Positions 15,267 to 23,590 of a stretch of 32,364 nt of DNA are shown here, one piece after another. The DNA is from Bradyrhizobium sp. NAS96.2 (GTDB taxonomy: Bacteria > Pseudomonadota > Alphaproteobacteria > Rhizobiales > Xanthobacteraceae), in NCBI RefSeq assembly GCF_001908235.1, contig NZ_LGHK01000086.1:1-32364 (forward strand). Direction: 5' to 3'. Below the pieces are notes generated by a model that was given only the letters and a program-made list of their open reading frames with translations, did not search any database and was not told the origin of the DNA. A program made the translations under genes and the position numbers. The stretch's first letter is position 1; each line of letters begins with the position of its first letter.

Positions 15267-16158
15267 CCGTTTCCGTTATCGTTCTGCAGGGCTGGAACCA
15301 CGCAGAACGAGGCGATCGTGCAGACAAAAAAAATTCGGCAACAACGGCCCGCAGGTCTCGGTGATCGGGCAGGGCACCTGGTATCTCGATCGCGGTGACC
15401 GCAAGGCGGCCGTCGCTGCGTTGAAGCGCGGCATCGATGCCGGCATGACGCATATCGATACCGCCGAGATGTATGGCGACGCCGAACTCGTGATCGCCGA
15501 TGCGATCGTTGGCCGCCGCGACGAGCTGTTCCTGGTCTCGAAGGTGCTGCCGAGCAACGCCTCGCGGCGCGGCACCATCACCGCCTGCGAGCGCTCGCTG
15601 AAGCGATTGAAGACCGATCGACTCGATTGCTATCTGCTGCACTGGCGCGGAACCTATCCGCTCGCCGAGACGGTCGCGGCGTTCGACGAACTGATCGCGG
15701 CCGGCAAGATCCGCTCCTGGGGCGTCAGCAATTTCGACACCGAGGATCTCGACGAACTGCTCGACGTCGCCGGCGAGGGCAAGATCGCCTGCAACCAGGT
15801 GCTCTACCATCTGCAGGAGCGCGCGATCGAGCACGCCGTGATTCCGTGGTGCGAGCAGCATGGCGTCGCCGTGGTCGCTTACTCGCCGTTTGGGCACAAT
15901 GATTTTCCCTCGCCGTCGAGCAAGGCCGGCGCGGTGCTGCAATCGATCGCGGAGAAGCACAAGGCGACGCCGCGCCAGGTCGCGCTGAGCTTTCTCACGC
16001 GGCTGCCGTCGGTGCTCGCGATTCCCAAGGCATCGAACGCGGATCACGCGGCGGAGAATGCAGCTGCGGGAACACTGAGGCTCAGCGGCGACGAACTCGC
16101 CGCGCTCGACGCGGCGTTCCCGCGCGGGCCGAAGCCGCGCTCGCTGCCGATGCTGTAA
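15259..16158 (+). CDS. Aldo/keto reductase, with apparent frameshift near its natural start
   Basis: As read, the frame opens at ATG 15259 and gives 299 residues. The expected catalytic tetrad is present: Asp and Tyr in HIDTAEMYGD, Lys in LFLVSKVLP, His in CYLLHWRG. The cofactor end is AIPKASNADHAAENA. It reduces an aldehyde or ketone with NADPH. The first 22 residues (MIARFRYRSAG, then a run of Arg) do not look like the family. A GTG at 15318 with GAGG upstream would give VQTKKFGNNGPQVSVIG, a typical start, if the A-run at 15326-15333 had seven instead of eight A. With eight it shifts out of frame and stops near 15396. So either a sequencing error, slippage, or use of the 15259 start. Confidence 0.8.
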   Translation: MIARFRYRSAGLEPRRTRRSCRQKKFGNNGPQVSVIGQGTWYLDRGDRKAAVAALKRGIDAGMTHIDTAEMYGDAELVIADAIVGRRDELFLVSKVLPSNASRRGTITACERSLKRLKTDRLDCYLLHWRGTYPLAETVAAFDELIAAGKIRSWGVSNFDTEDLDELLDVAGEGKIACNQVLYHLQERAIEHAVIPWCEQHGVAVVAYSPFGHNDFPSPSSKAGAVLQSIAEKHKATPRQVALSFLTRLPSVLAIPKASNADHAAENAAAGTLRLSGDELAALDAAFPRGPKPRSLPML

Positions 16159-16401
16159 TTCCCGGGATTCATCCAGCTCCGCTCCACACAGTTCTTAACA
16201 AACTGTTGCAGTTGCAGCCGCGCGCAGGCTGCGACGGGCCGTCGCGCGCGCTGACGCATATCGGAGTCCCGTTTTCGGGCATTGTTCTCGCGGCGGAATT
16301 GGCGTTTTGTACGAAGGCAGATTCCCCTTATTTCGCCTTCGAGATTGCCGTGACACCGCCCCCCCGCCGTAGCCGCCAGGCTGGACAGCGTTCCCCTTTC
16401 A

Positions 16402-17358
16402 TTGCCCGCAAAGACAGCGCCCGCAAAGACTAGCGTCGCTCGCAGCAAGGCGCCGGCGCGCACCGACCGGCCGTTCAAGGGCATTGCGCTGATCCTGCTG
16501 TCGACGGTGTTTTTGGGCACCTCCGACGTCACCGCGAAATATCTCTCGTCCTCGCTGCCTTCGATCGAGATCGCCTGGATCCGCTTCCTGGTGTTCGCGC
16601 TAATCATGACGCCGGCGATGCTGCCGGGCACGCCGCTGTTCGCATTGCGCAGCAGCCGTCCCGGCCTGCATGTGCTGCGCGGCGCCGCGCTGCTCGGCTC
16701 GTCGCTGATCTTCATCACGGGGCTCGGCTTCCTGCCGATCGCCGAGGCCTCGGCCACGAGCTTCGTCTCGCCGCTGTTCGTCACCGCGCTGTCGATCGCG
16801 TTCCTTGGCGAGAAGGTCGGCATGCGTCGCTGGATCGCGACCGCGGTCGGTCTTGCCGGCGTGTTCATCATCCTGCGACCGGGCACCAGCGCCTTCCATC
16901 CCGCCGCGATCTTCCCGATCGTCTCCGCGCTGGCGTGGGCCGGCACGCTGATCCTGACGCGCATGATGAGCGGCAGCGAACGCCCGATCACGGTGATGAC
17001 CTATTCGTCGATTGTCGGCGTCGCCATCGTCAGCGCGCTGGTGCCGTTCGTCTGGGTCACGCCGAGCTGGCACGACATCATGTTCGGCATCCTGATCGGC
17101 GTTGCCTCCACCGTCGGACAGTGGATCGTGGTGCTGGCGTTCCGCTATGGCGATGCGTCGGTGCTCGCGCCGTTCTCCTACACGCAGCTGCTTTGGGTCA
17201 GCATCCTCGGCTTCCTGATCTTCGGCGAAGTGCCCGACCATTGGACTATCCTCGGCGCCGGCTTCATCGTCGCCTCGGGCCTCTACACTGCGCACCGCGA
17301 GCGCGTCAGACGGTCGCAGTTGCTGACCGCGGCCGGCGAGCCGTCGCCAAACGCCTGA
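16402..17358 (+). CDS. EamA/DMT-family transporter (10-helix exporter), start in doubt
   Basis: The frame from TTG 16402 gives 318 residues with about ten hydrophobic helices in two homologous halves, as in RhaT/YdcZ/EamA permeases of the drug/metabolite superfamily (GIALILLSTVFLGTSDVTAK, then EASATSFVSPLFVTALSIAF and PIVSALAWAGTLILTRMM). Such proteins export metabolites or amino acids; the substrate is unknown. No ribosome site precedes the TTG. A GTG at 16350 would give VTPPPAVAARLDSVPLSLPA and run into this frame if the C-run at 16359-16365 had six C; with seven it ends at a TAG at 16431. The gene follows the aldo/keto reductase by about 200-240 bases and is probably independent. Confidence 0.82.
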   Translation: MPAKTAPAKTSVARSKAPARTDRPFKGIALILLSTVFLGTSDVTAKYLSSSLPSIEIAWIRFLVFALIMTPAMLPGTPLFALRSSRPGLHVLRGAALLGSSLIFITGLGFLPIAEASATSFVSPLFVTALSIAFLGEKVGMRRWIATAVGLAGVFIILRPGTSAFHPAAIFPIVSALAWAGTLILTRMMSGSERPITVMTYSSIVGVAIVSALVPFVWVTPSWHDIMFGILIGVASTVGQWIVVLAFRYGDASVLAPFSYTQLLWVSILGFLIFGEVPDHWTILGAGFIVASGLYTAHRERVRRSQLLTAAGEPSPNA

Positions 17359-17619
17359 ATGGCGAGCCAGCCGTGCGAGAATCGCGGCAATTGGTATCAT
17401 AGCCCGAAGGCGCATGAGGGGTGCGACGCCCCTGCGACATCGTGCACAGATTGAGAAGTTTACTTTACTAGCGTTGCACGGGTGCAACTATCGGCCCGGA
17501 AAGAGCCGGTTTTCCCGTTCGCGCAGGAGACCAGAACGCGATCTCCAAGTCATCCCGGGACGCACATGCTAGGTTGCGCGCTTTAGGGCCGCAGAGCGCG
17601 GGGCATTGGGGTAGTTGCA
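17359..17619. other. Intergenic region upstream of the autotransporter
   Basis: No gene seen. It holds the inverted repeat GTTGCAC-GG-GTGCAAC at 17473-17488 (perfect 7-bp arms) about 130 bases before the autotransporter start, a candidate operator, and a weak hairpin near 17417-17433 (AGGGG/CCCCT) that may help to end the transporter transcript. Confidence 0.4.
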
Positions 17620-20600
17620 GTGCGTTTTCATTTGTCGTTTCGGCGCCGGTTGCACCGAGGCCTCGCAGCATTGCTGTTTTGTGCTTTCGCCGCCGTAAGC
17701 CTGCTTACAATAGATCCGGCACAAGCTCAGATCTACACTTGGGGCGGCTCCGGTAGCACGACCGCGACGTCGAACTACAGCGTTGCGACCAACTGGTCGA
17801 ATCCGCCGGCCGGCGCACCGCCGGTGACGAATGGTCAGGTCGCGATTTTCGATGCGGTGGGGTCGGCCACGATCAACGTCACCAGCGCGATCACACCGTA
17901 CTCCTGGACGTTCACCGAGAACTCGCAATCCTATACGGTGAGCGGAGCGGACATCAAATTCGGCTCGGGCGTCTGGGGCATCTTCAACCTCGCCAATGCG
18001 TCGCAGACGATTTCCATTTCAAACAATATCGGCGAAACTTCCCCTGTCGCCCAGGTGAAGCAGCTCGGCGCAAGCACGCTGATCCTGTCCGGCAACAACT
18101 CCTACACCGGCGGGACGCAGATCTCAGCCGGCACGGTGCAGGTGACCAATAACCATTCGGTCGGCTCGGGAATAGTGACCCTCGACGGCGGCGTCTTCCA
18201 GGCCAACGGCGCCAGCGATCTGACCTTCACCAACAGCTTCAACATTAACGCGCCAGGCGGCGGCGTTGATAACAAGGGCGTGGTGCTGACGCTGGCGGGC
18301 GTCATCGCCAACGGCAACGCCGGCACCGGCGTGTTGCGACTGACGGATACGACCGGTGGTGGCCTCACGGTGCTGTCCGGCGTCAACACTTATTCAGGCG
18401 GCACGCTTGTGCAGGGCACCAATGTGCAGGTGACCAACAACAAGTCGGTCGGGTCAGGCACGGTCACGCTCGACAACGCCTCGTTCCAGGCCGATGGCCT
18501 GAGCAATCTGACCTTTGCCAATAATTTCAAGATCAACACGTCGGCGATCGGCAGCGCGATCGACGCCAACGGCGTAACGCTCACGATCGCCGGCAACATC
18601 GCCGACGGCAACGGCTCCGGCAAGCTGACGGTGCTGGACTCCTTGGGCGGCCTCGGCCGCGTGGTGCTGCTCGGTACCAACACCTATACCGGCGGAACCT
18701 CGATCTGCGATTGCGCGACATTGCAACTCGGCGATGCCGGCCACACCGCCTCTATCGTCGGCGACGTCGTCGTCGACGGCAAGCTCGACATCGTCAATGC
18801 CAACACGGCGGGAATCACCAGGATCGTCAACGATGGCTTCAGCGGGATCGCCACCACGACGTTCCACAATTCCACGACGGCGTCGACGGCGACGATCGTC
18901 AACGTGAATTCCGGCGTCATGGAGTTTCGCGACAGCAGCACCGCGGGCAACGCGACCGTGAGCAATAGCAACGGTGCCCTGACGATCTTCCGCGACACCA
19001 GTTCTGCCGGCAATGCCACCTTCACCAACACCAACGGCGGGACCGTAGTGTTCGGCGACGCGCTTGGTCCTCCCGGTGGCTCGGACACCAGCACGGCCGG
19101 CAAGGCCGTGTTCGACAACCATGATGGCGGCGGCGTCGTGTTCCTGGGCCACACCAATGCCGGTCAGGCCACCATCACCAATGGCAACAATGGCGGCTCG
19201 ACACAGTTTTTCGAATTCTCGTCGGCCGGGTCGGCGACGATCGCCACGACCGCGACCGGCTACATCGCTTTCTTCCAGAACAGCACCGCGGCGAACGCGA
19301 CGATCGACAATAGCGGGTTGACCTATTTCGGCACGTCGGGCTTCAGCTTGACGGAAGCTCCGACCGCGGGCAACGCCACGATCGTCAACCGTTCCGGCAG
19401 CGCGCTGATGTTTGACGCCTACGCAACGGCCGGCAACGCCACGATCACCACCGCGAGCGGTGCCAACGCCAAATTCGCAGGCAATTCGACCGGCGGCGCC
19501 GCGCAGTTCATCACCAACGGCACCGGCTTCGTGGATTTCGGCGGCAGCCTTGGGCCAGGCGGTGACGGCCGCATCACGGCGGGCTCGATCGCGGGCTCGG
19601 GCATCTACTATATCGGCGGCGGCAATACACTTACGGTCGGCGGCAACAATCTCTCGACCAATGTCAGCGGCGTGATCGCCGATTCCGACCCCTGCGGCTG
19701 CGGCCCGGCTGGGCCTGGCAATCTGGAAAAGACCGGCAGCGGCACGCTGACCCTGTCGGGCGTCAACACCTATACCGGCAGCACGGTCGTCAATGGCGGC
19801 GTCCTGCAAGTCGACGGCTCGATCGTGTCGTCGAGCTCGGTGACGGTGAATTCGGGCGGTGCGCTCTCCGGCAGCGGCACCGTCGGTAATACGACGATTG
19901 CAAGTGGCGGCATCCTGCTGCCGGGCAATGCGACAACGGGCTCGTTTCTGAACGTGGCAGGCAATCTCGCCTTCCAATCCGGTGCGCTGTATCTGGTCGG
20001 ACTCAATTCCTCCGCGTCGACATCAGCCAAGGTGGCCGGTACCGCGACGCTTGCCGGCTCGGTCGGCGCCAGCGTTGCCGTCGGCAGCACGATCGCGAAG
20101 CAATACACCATCCTGTCGGCGACCGGCGGCCGCAGCGGCACGTTCGCCGGCCTCGATTCAGCCGGACTGCCGTCCGGCCTGGTTGCGACGCTCGGCTATG
20201 ACGCGAACAATGCCTATCTCAATTTCGTGCTCGATTACGGCGCAGCGTCGAAGCTGAACGTCAACCAGAACATTGTCGCCACCACGCTGCAGAACTTCTT
20301 CAATGCCAATGGCGGCATCAACGTGGCCTTCGCGGGCCTCTCGCCGAACGGCCTGTCGCAGGTCTCGGGCGAGGGCGCGACCGGATCGCAGCAGGCGACG
20401 TTCAGCGCGATGAACCAGTTCCTTGGCCTGTTGACAGATCCGTTCGTCGCCGGACGCGATGCCGGCGCCAATGGCGGCGCGGGTGCTGTGCCGTTTGCCG
20501 AGGAGAGCGCCTCGCTCGCCTATGCGGCGCGCAAGTCCGAGCCGCGCGACGCGCTCGCTGCGATCTACGCCAAGGCGCCGTCGCCGCAACTCGATTTCGC

Positions 20601-21441
20601 GCAGCGCTGGAGTGTGTGGGCGGCCGGCTATGGCGGCTCGCAGGCCACCGGCGGCAATGCGGTGCTGGGCTCGAACAACACGACGAATAGCATCTACGGC
20701 ACCGCCGTCGGCGCCGATTATCGCTTCTCGCCGAACACGATCGCCGGTGTTGCGCTGGCCGGCGGCGGCACCAGCTTCAGCACCAATGGTCTCGGCTGGG
20801 GCCGCTCCGACCTGTTCCAGGCCGGTGCTTTCGTTCGCCACACTGTTGGCGCGGCCTATCTGAGCGCGGCGCTGGCCTATGGCTGGCAGGACATCACTAC
20901 CGATCGCATCGTCACTGCCGCGGGCACCGATCATCTGCGCGCCAACTTCAACGCCAACGCGTGGTCGGGCCGGCTCGAAGGCGGCTATCGCTACGCCACG
21001 CCGTGGATCGGGCTGACGCCTTACGCGGCCGCGCAGTTCACCAGCTTCGAGCTGCCGGCCTATGCCGAAAGCGTGGTCTCCGGCGGCGGCGCCTTCGCAT
21101 TGAATTATGCGGCGAAGAGCGTCACCGACGTCAGGAGCGAGCTCGGGCTCCGCTCCGACAAGTCGTTCGCAGTCGATAGCGGCATCCTGACGCTGCGTGG
21201 CCGCGTCGCCTGGGCACATGACTTCAACCCGAACCGCAATGTTGGTGCTGTATTCCAGGCATTGCCCGGCGTGGCCTTCGTAGTCAACGGCGCGGCGCAG
21301 GCCAGCGACTCCGCGCTGACCACGGCCGCGCTCGAGATGAAGTGGCGCAGCGGCTGGTCGGCGGCCGCGACCTTCGAGGGCGAATTCTCCGGCGTGACGC
21401 AGTCCTACGCCGGCAAGGGCGTTATGCGCTATACGTGGTGA
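17620..21441 (+). CDS. Autotransporter (type Va secretion) with PATR and 21-residue repeats
   Basis: A 1,273-residue protein starting with GTG 17620 (GGGGTAG upstream). A signal peptide (about 1-36) with a basic start and an AQA-QIY cleavage site is followed by a passenger and a C-terminal beta-barrel (about 990-1273) ending in the aromatic RYTW needed for outer-membrane assembly. The passenger has four autotransporter-associated beta-strand repeats (for example LSGNNSYTGGTQISAGTVQV, LSGVNTYTGSTVVNGGVLQV). Between them, at about residues 418-645, ten units of about 21 residues with consensus STAGNATxxNxxGxxxxFxD predict a regular beta-helix. CxC pairs occur at 363/365 and 692/694, unusual because passengers avoid Cys. 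The function is probably adhesion or surface structure. No dedicated partner gene is adjacent. Confidence 0.9.
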   Translation: MRFHLSFRRRLHRGLAALLFCAFAAVSLLTIDPAQAQIYTWGGSGSTTATSNYSVATNWSNPPAGAPPVTNGQVAIFDAVGSATINVTSAITPYSWTFTENSQSYTVSGADIKFGSGVWGIFNLANASQTISISNNIGETSPVAQVKQLGASTLILSGNNSYTGGTQISAGTVQVTNNHSVGSGIVTLDGGVFQANGASDLTFTNSFNINAPGGGVDNKGVVLTLAGVIANGNAGTGVLRLTDTTGGGLTVLSGVNTYSGGTLVQGTNVQVTNNKSVGSGTVTLDNASFQADGLSNLTFANNFKINTSAIGSAIDANGVTLTIAGNIADGNGSGKLTVLDSLGGLGRVVLLGTNTYTGGTSICDCATLQLGDAGHTASIVGDVVVDGKLDIVNANTAGITRIVNDGFSGIATTTFHNSTTASTATIVNVNSGVMEFRDSSTAGNATVSNSNGALTIFRDTSSAGNATFTNTNGGTVVFGDALGPPGGSDTSTAGKAVFDNHDGGGVVFLGHTNAGQATITNGNNGGSTQFFEFSSAGSATIATTATGYIAFFQNSTAANATIDNSGLTYFGTSGFSLTEAPTAGNATIVNRSGSALMFDAYATAGNATITTASGANAKFAGNSTGGAAQFITNGTGFVDFGGSLGPGGDGRITAGSIAGSGIYYIGGGNTLTVGGNNLSTNVSGVIADSDPCGCGPAGPGNLEKTGSGTLTLSGVNTYTGSTVVNGGVLQVDGSIVSSSSVTVNSGGALSGSGTVGNTTIASGGILLPGNATTGSFLNVAGNLAFQSGALYLVGLNSSASTSAKVAGTATLAGSVGASVAVGSTIAKQYTILSATGGRSGTFAGLDSAGLPSGLVATLGYDANNAYLNFVLDYGAASKLNVNQNIVATTLQNFFNANGGINVAFAGLSPNGLSQVSGEGATGSQQATFSAMNQFLGLLTDPFVAGRDAGANGGAGAVPFAEESASLAYAARKSEPRDALAAIYAKAPSPQLDFAQRWSVWAAGYGGSQATGGNAVLGSNNTTNSIYGTAVGADYRFSPNTIAGVALAGGGTSFSTNGLGWGRSDLFQAGAFVRHTVGAAYLSAALAYGWQDITTDRIVTAAGTDHLRANFNANAWSGRLEGGYRYATPWIGLTPYAAAQFTSFELPAYAESVVSGGGAFALNYAAKSVTDVRSELGLRSDKSFAVDSGILTLRGRVAWAHDFNPNRNVGAVFQALPGVAFVVNGAAQASDSALTTAALEMKWRSGWSAAATFEGEFSGVTQSYAGKGVMRYTW

Positions 21442-21499
21442 TCCTCCGTGCTATAGCCTCCTGCGGCGAAAGCCCGTCGCGGACTTGATCCGCAACGGT

Positions 21500-21520
21500 G
21501 TATTTCGTGGGACGAAATAC
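21500..21520. promoter_or_regulatory. Perfect 9-bp palindrome upstream of the alcohol dehydrogenase
   Basis: GTATTTCGT-GGG-ACGAAATAC lies 41 bases before the start codon at 21561 and 58 bases after the autotransporter stop. No U-run follows, so an operator is more likely than a terminator. The AT-rich arms stand out from the surroundings. Confidence 0.45.
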
Positions 21521-21560
21521 GCATCAAAATGAGTGGGGCAAAACCCACGCGGGAGGGAAC

Positions 21561-22643
21561 ATGCGCGCAGCGATCTTCAGAAACGGCGAGATTGTCGTCG
21601 ACCAGATGCCGGAACCGAAGCCTGGCGCCGGCCAGGTGCTGGTCAAGTCGCTCGCCTGCGGCATCTGCGGTTCCGACCTGCATGCACGCAAGCACGCGCA
21701 CCGCATGGTCGAGCTGAGCAAGTTTCTGCCCGGCCGCACGCCGATGGATCTGTCGCGCGACGTCGTATTCGGCCATGAGTTCTGCTGCGAGGTGCTCGAT
21801 TACGGCCCAAACACCGCGCGCAAGCTGAAGCCCGGTACGCGCGTGTGCTCGCTGCCGGCACTGCTGACGCCGGAGGGCCCGAAGGGCATCGGCTATTCCA
21901 ACGATTATCTCGGCGGCTATGCCGAGCAGATGCTGCTCAGCGAGCCGCTGCTGCTCGAAGTGCCGAACGGCCTTGCCGCCGAGCACGCCGCGCTCACCGA
22001 GCCGCTTGCGGTCGGCGTGCATGCGGTGGCGATGGCCAACATCCAGGGCGGTGAGGTGCCGCTGGTGATCGGCTGCGGGCCGGTCGGTCTTGCGGTGATC
22101 GCGGCGCTCAAGATCAAGGGGCTCGGCCCGATCGTCGCCGCCGACTATTCGCCGGCGCGGCGGCTGCTTGCCGAGAAGATGGGCGCCGATGTCGTGGTCG
22201 ATCCCGCGAAGACGCAGCCCTATGCGAGCTGGGCCGAGCACGCCCAGATGACCGAAGCGGAGAAGGCGGCGCGGCCGCCGATGCAGGCGCTCCTGCCGCC
22301 GCTGAAGCCCGCGCTGATCTTTGAATGCGTCGGCGTGCCCGGCGTGTTGCAGCAGGTGTTCGAGGGCGCCCCGCGCAGCGCGCGTGTCGTCGTGGTCGGC
22401 GTCTGCATGGAGACCGACAAGTCCGAGCCGATGCTCGGCATCATCAAGGAGCTCAACGTCCAGTACGTGCTCGGCTACACGCCGGAGGAGTTCGCCTATT
22501 CGCTGCGCCTGATCGCCGAAGGCCAGGTCGATGCCGCCTCGCTGGTCACCGGCCGTGTCGGCATCGACGGCGTCGCGCAGGCCTTTGCCGATCTCGCCAA
22601 TCCCGAGGCGCACACCAAGATCCTGGTCGAGCCGTGGCGCTGA
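21561..22643 (+). CDS. Zinc-binding alcohol dehydrogenase, medium-chain family
   Basis: A 360-residue MDR enzyme; ATG 21561 follows GGGAGGGAA. The catalytic zinc ligands are Cys36 (CGICGSDLH), His72-Glu73 (FGHEFC) and Glu147 (LTEPLAVGVH). The cofactor site is GCGPVG (171-176), followed by ADYSPARR with an acidic residue at the end of beta-2, suggesting NAD. The four-Cys structural zinc lobe is absent, as in some dehydrogenases of this superfamily. It oxidises a secondary alcohol or polyol, with unknown substrate. The gene is followed by a palindromic repeat and then a separate promoter for the next genes, so it is probably monocistronic. Confidence 0.87.
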   Translation: MRAAIFRNGEIVVDQMPEPKPGAGQVLVKSLACGICGSDLHARKHAHRMVELSKFLPGRTPMDLSRDVVFGHEFCCEVLDYGPNTARKLKPGTRVCSLPALLTPEGPKGIGYSNDYLGGYAEQMLLSEPLLLEVPNGLAAEHAALTEPLAVGVHAVAMANIQGGEVPLVIGCGPVGLAVIAALKIKGLGPIVAADYSPARRLLAEKMGADVVVDPAKTQPYASWAEHAQMTEAEKAARPPMQALLPPLKPALIFECVGVPGVLQQVFEGAPRSARVVVVGVCMETDKSEPMLGIIKELNVQYVLGYTPEEFAYSLRLIAEGQVDAASLVTGRVGIDGVAQAFADLANPEAHTKILVEPWR

Positions 22644-22652
22644 GCACGGTTT

Positions 22653-22734
22653 GTAGGGTGGGTTAGCGAAGCGTAACCCACCATCTTCTCCGCGGCACGA
22701 AGTCGGTGGGTTGCGCTGCGCCAACCCACCCTAC
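22653..22734. repeat. Palindromic intergenic repeat, 'GTAGGGTGGGTT' type
   Basis: The outer ends GTAGGGTGGGTT and AACCCACCCTAC are inverted copies, and each half is itself a hairpin (GGTGGGTTAGCGAAGCGTAACCCACC is about 26 bases, given here as positions 22657-22682). The element fills the gap after the alcohol dehydrogenase. A shorter relative is at 29243-29302. Confidence 0.85.
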
Positions 22735-22764
22735 GGACCCGCGGATCGGAGCCATCAGCGCAAT

Positions 22765-22792
22765 TTGCATTTCGCGGCATCGAACCTATAGT
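22765..22792 (+). promoter_or_regulatory. Housekeeping-type promoter before the SDR gene
   Basis: TTGCAT and TATAGT are 16 bases apart, ending 35 bases upstream of the SDR start at 22828. The -10 element matches five of six consensus bases, the -35 only loosely. It sits just after the palindromic repeat, which supports a transcription unit starting here. Confidence 0.4.
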
Positions 22793-22827
22793 TCGCTGTC
22801 CTCGAGAGTACTGACAGCACCCACCTC

Positions 22828-23586
22828 ATGCGCGTTTCAATCATCACGGGAGGCGGCTCCGGCATCGGCGCCGCGGTCGCGCGCCGGCTCGCAGGCCCCG
22901 ATCAATCCCTGATGCTGCACGGGCAGGGCACTGACGCGGCCGGCCTCGCGCGGCTGAATTCGGTTGCGGAGGAATGCCGCGGCAAGGGCGCGAAGGTCGA
23001 GATCCAGACCGGCGATCTCGCCGCGGCCGGCGCGGGCACGTCACTGGTTGAGGCCGCGCGTGCCGCGTTCGGGCCGATCGATACGATCGTGCACGCCGCG
23101 GGCTTTGCCGACCGCCGCGAATTCGCCAGCCTGCCGCGCGCGGCGCTGGAGCGCGCCTTCGCCGTGATGGCGGCGGCATTCCATGAAATCGCGGCCGCCG
23201 CGCTGCCTGACCTCACGCGCGGCGCGCAAGGCCGTGTCGTTGCGGTCTCCAGCTTCGGGCCGCATCGCTTCGTGCCGGGTGCGACCTATCCGGGATCGGC
23301 CGCCGCGAAGGCCGCGCTCGAAGTGCTGGTGAAGTCGCTGGCGATCGAGCTCGCCGCATCAGGTGCCACCTCCAATGCCGTGATGCCCGGCTATACCCGG
23401 AAGGATCCCGGCCTGTTCGGCGCGCTCGATACCGCCACCTGGGAGCGGGTGGCGAAAGCCAATCCGATGCAGCGGCTGGCCGAGCCCGACGAGGTCGCCG
23501 CCGTCGTCGCGTTCCTGCTGTCGCCGGACGCGGGCCACATCACCGGCGCGACGCTGCCGGTCGATGGCGGCCTGACCTTGATGTAA
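22828..23586 (+). CDS. SDR-fold oxidoreductase lacking the canonical YxxxK motif
   Basis: A 252-residue short-chain dehydrogenase/reductase. The cofactor motif TGGGSGIG (7-14), HAAG (89-92) and the C-terminal ITGATLPVDGG are standard. The catalytic region reads VAVSSFGPHRFVPGATYPGSAAAKAAL: Ser141/142 and Lys161 are present, but the residue four before Lys is Ser157. The only Tyr (154) is seven before Lys. So the usual YxxxK is missing and catalysis may differ, or the protein may act by binding. No good ribosome site is seen before the ATG. The gene ends four bases before the FAD enzyme gene; with the permease they form an operon. Confidence 0.87.
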   Translation: MRVSIITGGGSGIGAAVARRLAGPDQSLMLHGQGTDAAGLARLNSVAEECRGKGAKVEIQTGDLAAAGAGTSLVEAARAAFGPIDTIVHAAGFADRREFASLPRAALERAFAVMAAAFHEIAAAALPDLTRGAQGRVVAVSSFGPHRFVPGATYPGSAAAKAALEVLVKSLAIELAASGATSNAVMPGYTRKDPGLFGALDTATWERVAKANPMQRLAEPDEVAAVVAFLLSPDAGHITGATLPVDGGLTLM

Positions 23587-23590
23587 CGGC

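Noticed and set aside
18870..19560. CRISPR-like regular repeats
   Set aside because: The period is about 63 bases and coding in frame; the units are degenerate at DNA level and translate to a protein repeat.
18454..19977. Long minus-strand open frame of 507 codons inside the autotransporter
   Set aside because: Mirror of the repetitive passenger sequence; repeats on one strand make long open frames on the other.
21429..22724. Minus-strand open frame of 431 codons
   Set aside because: Opposite the zinc alcohol dehydrogenase; no domain, no start signal.
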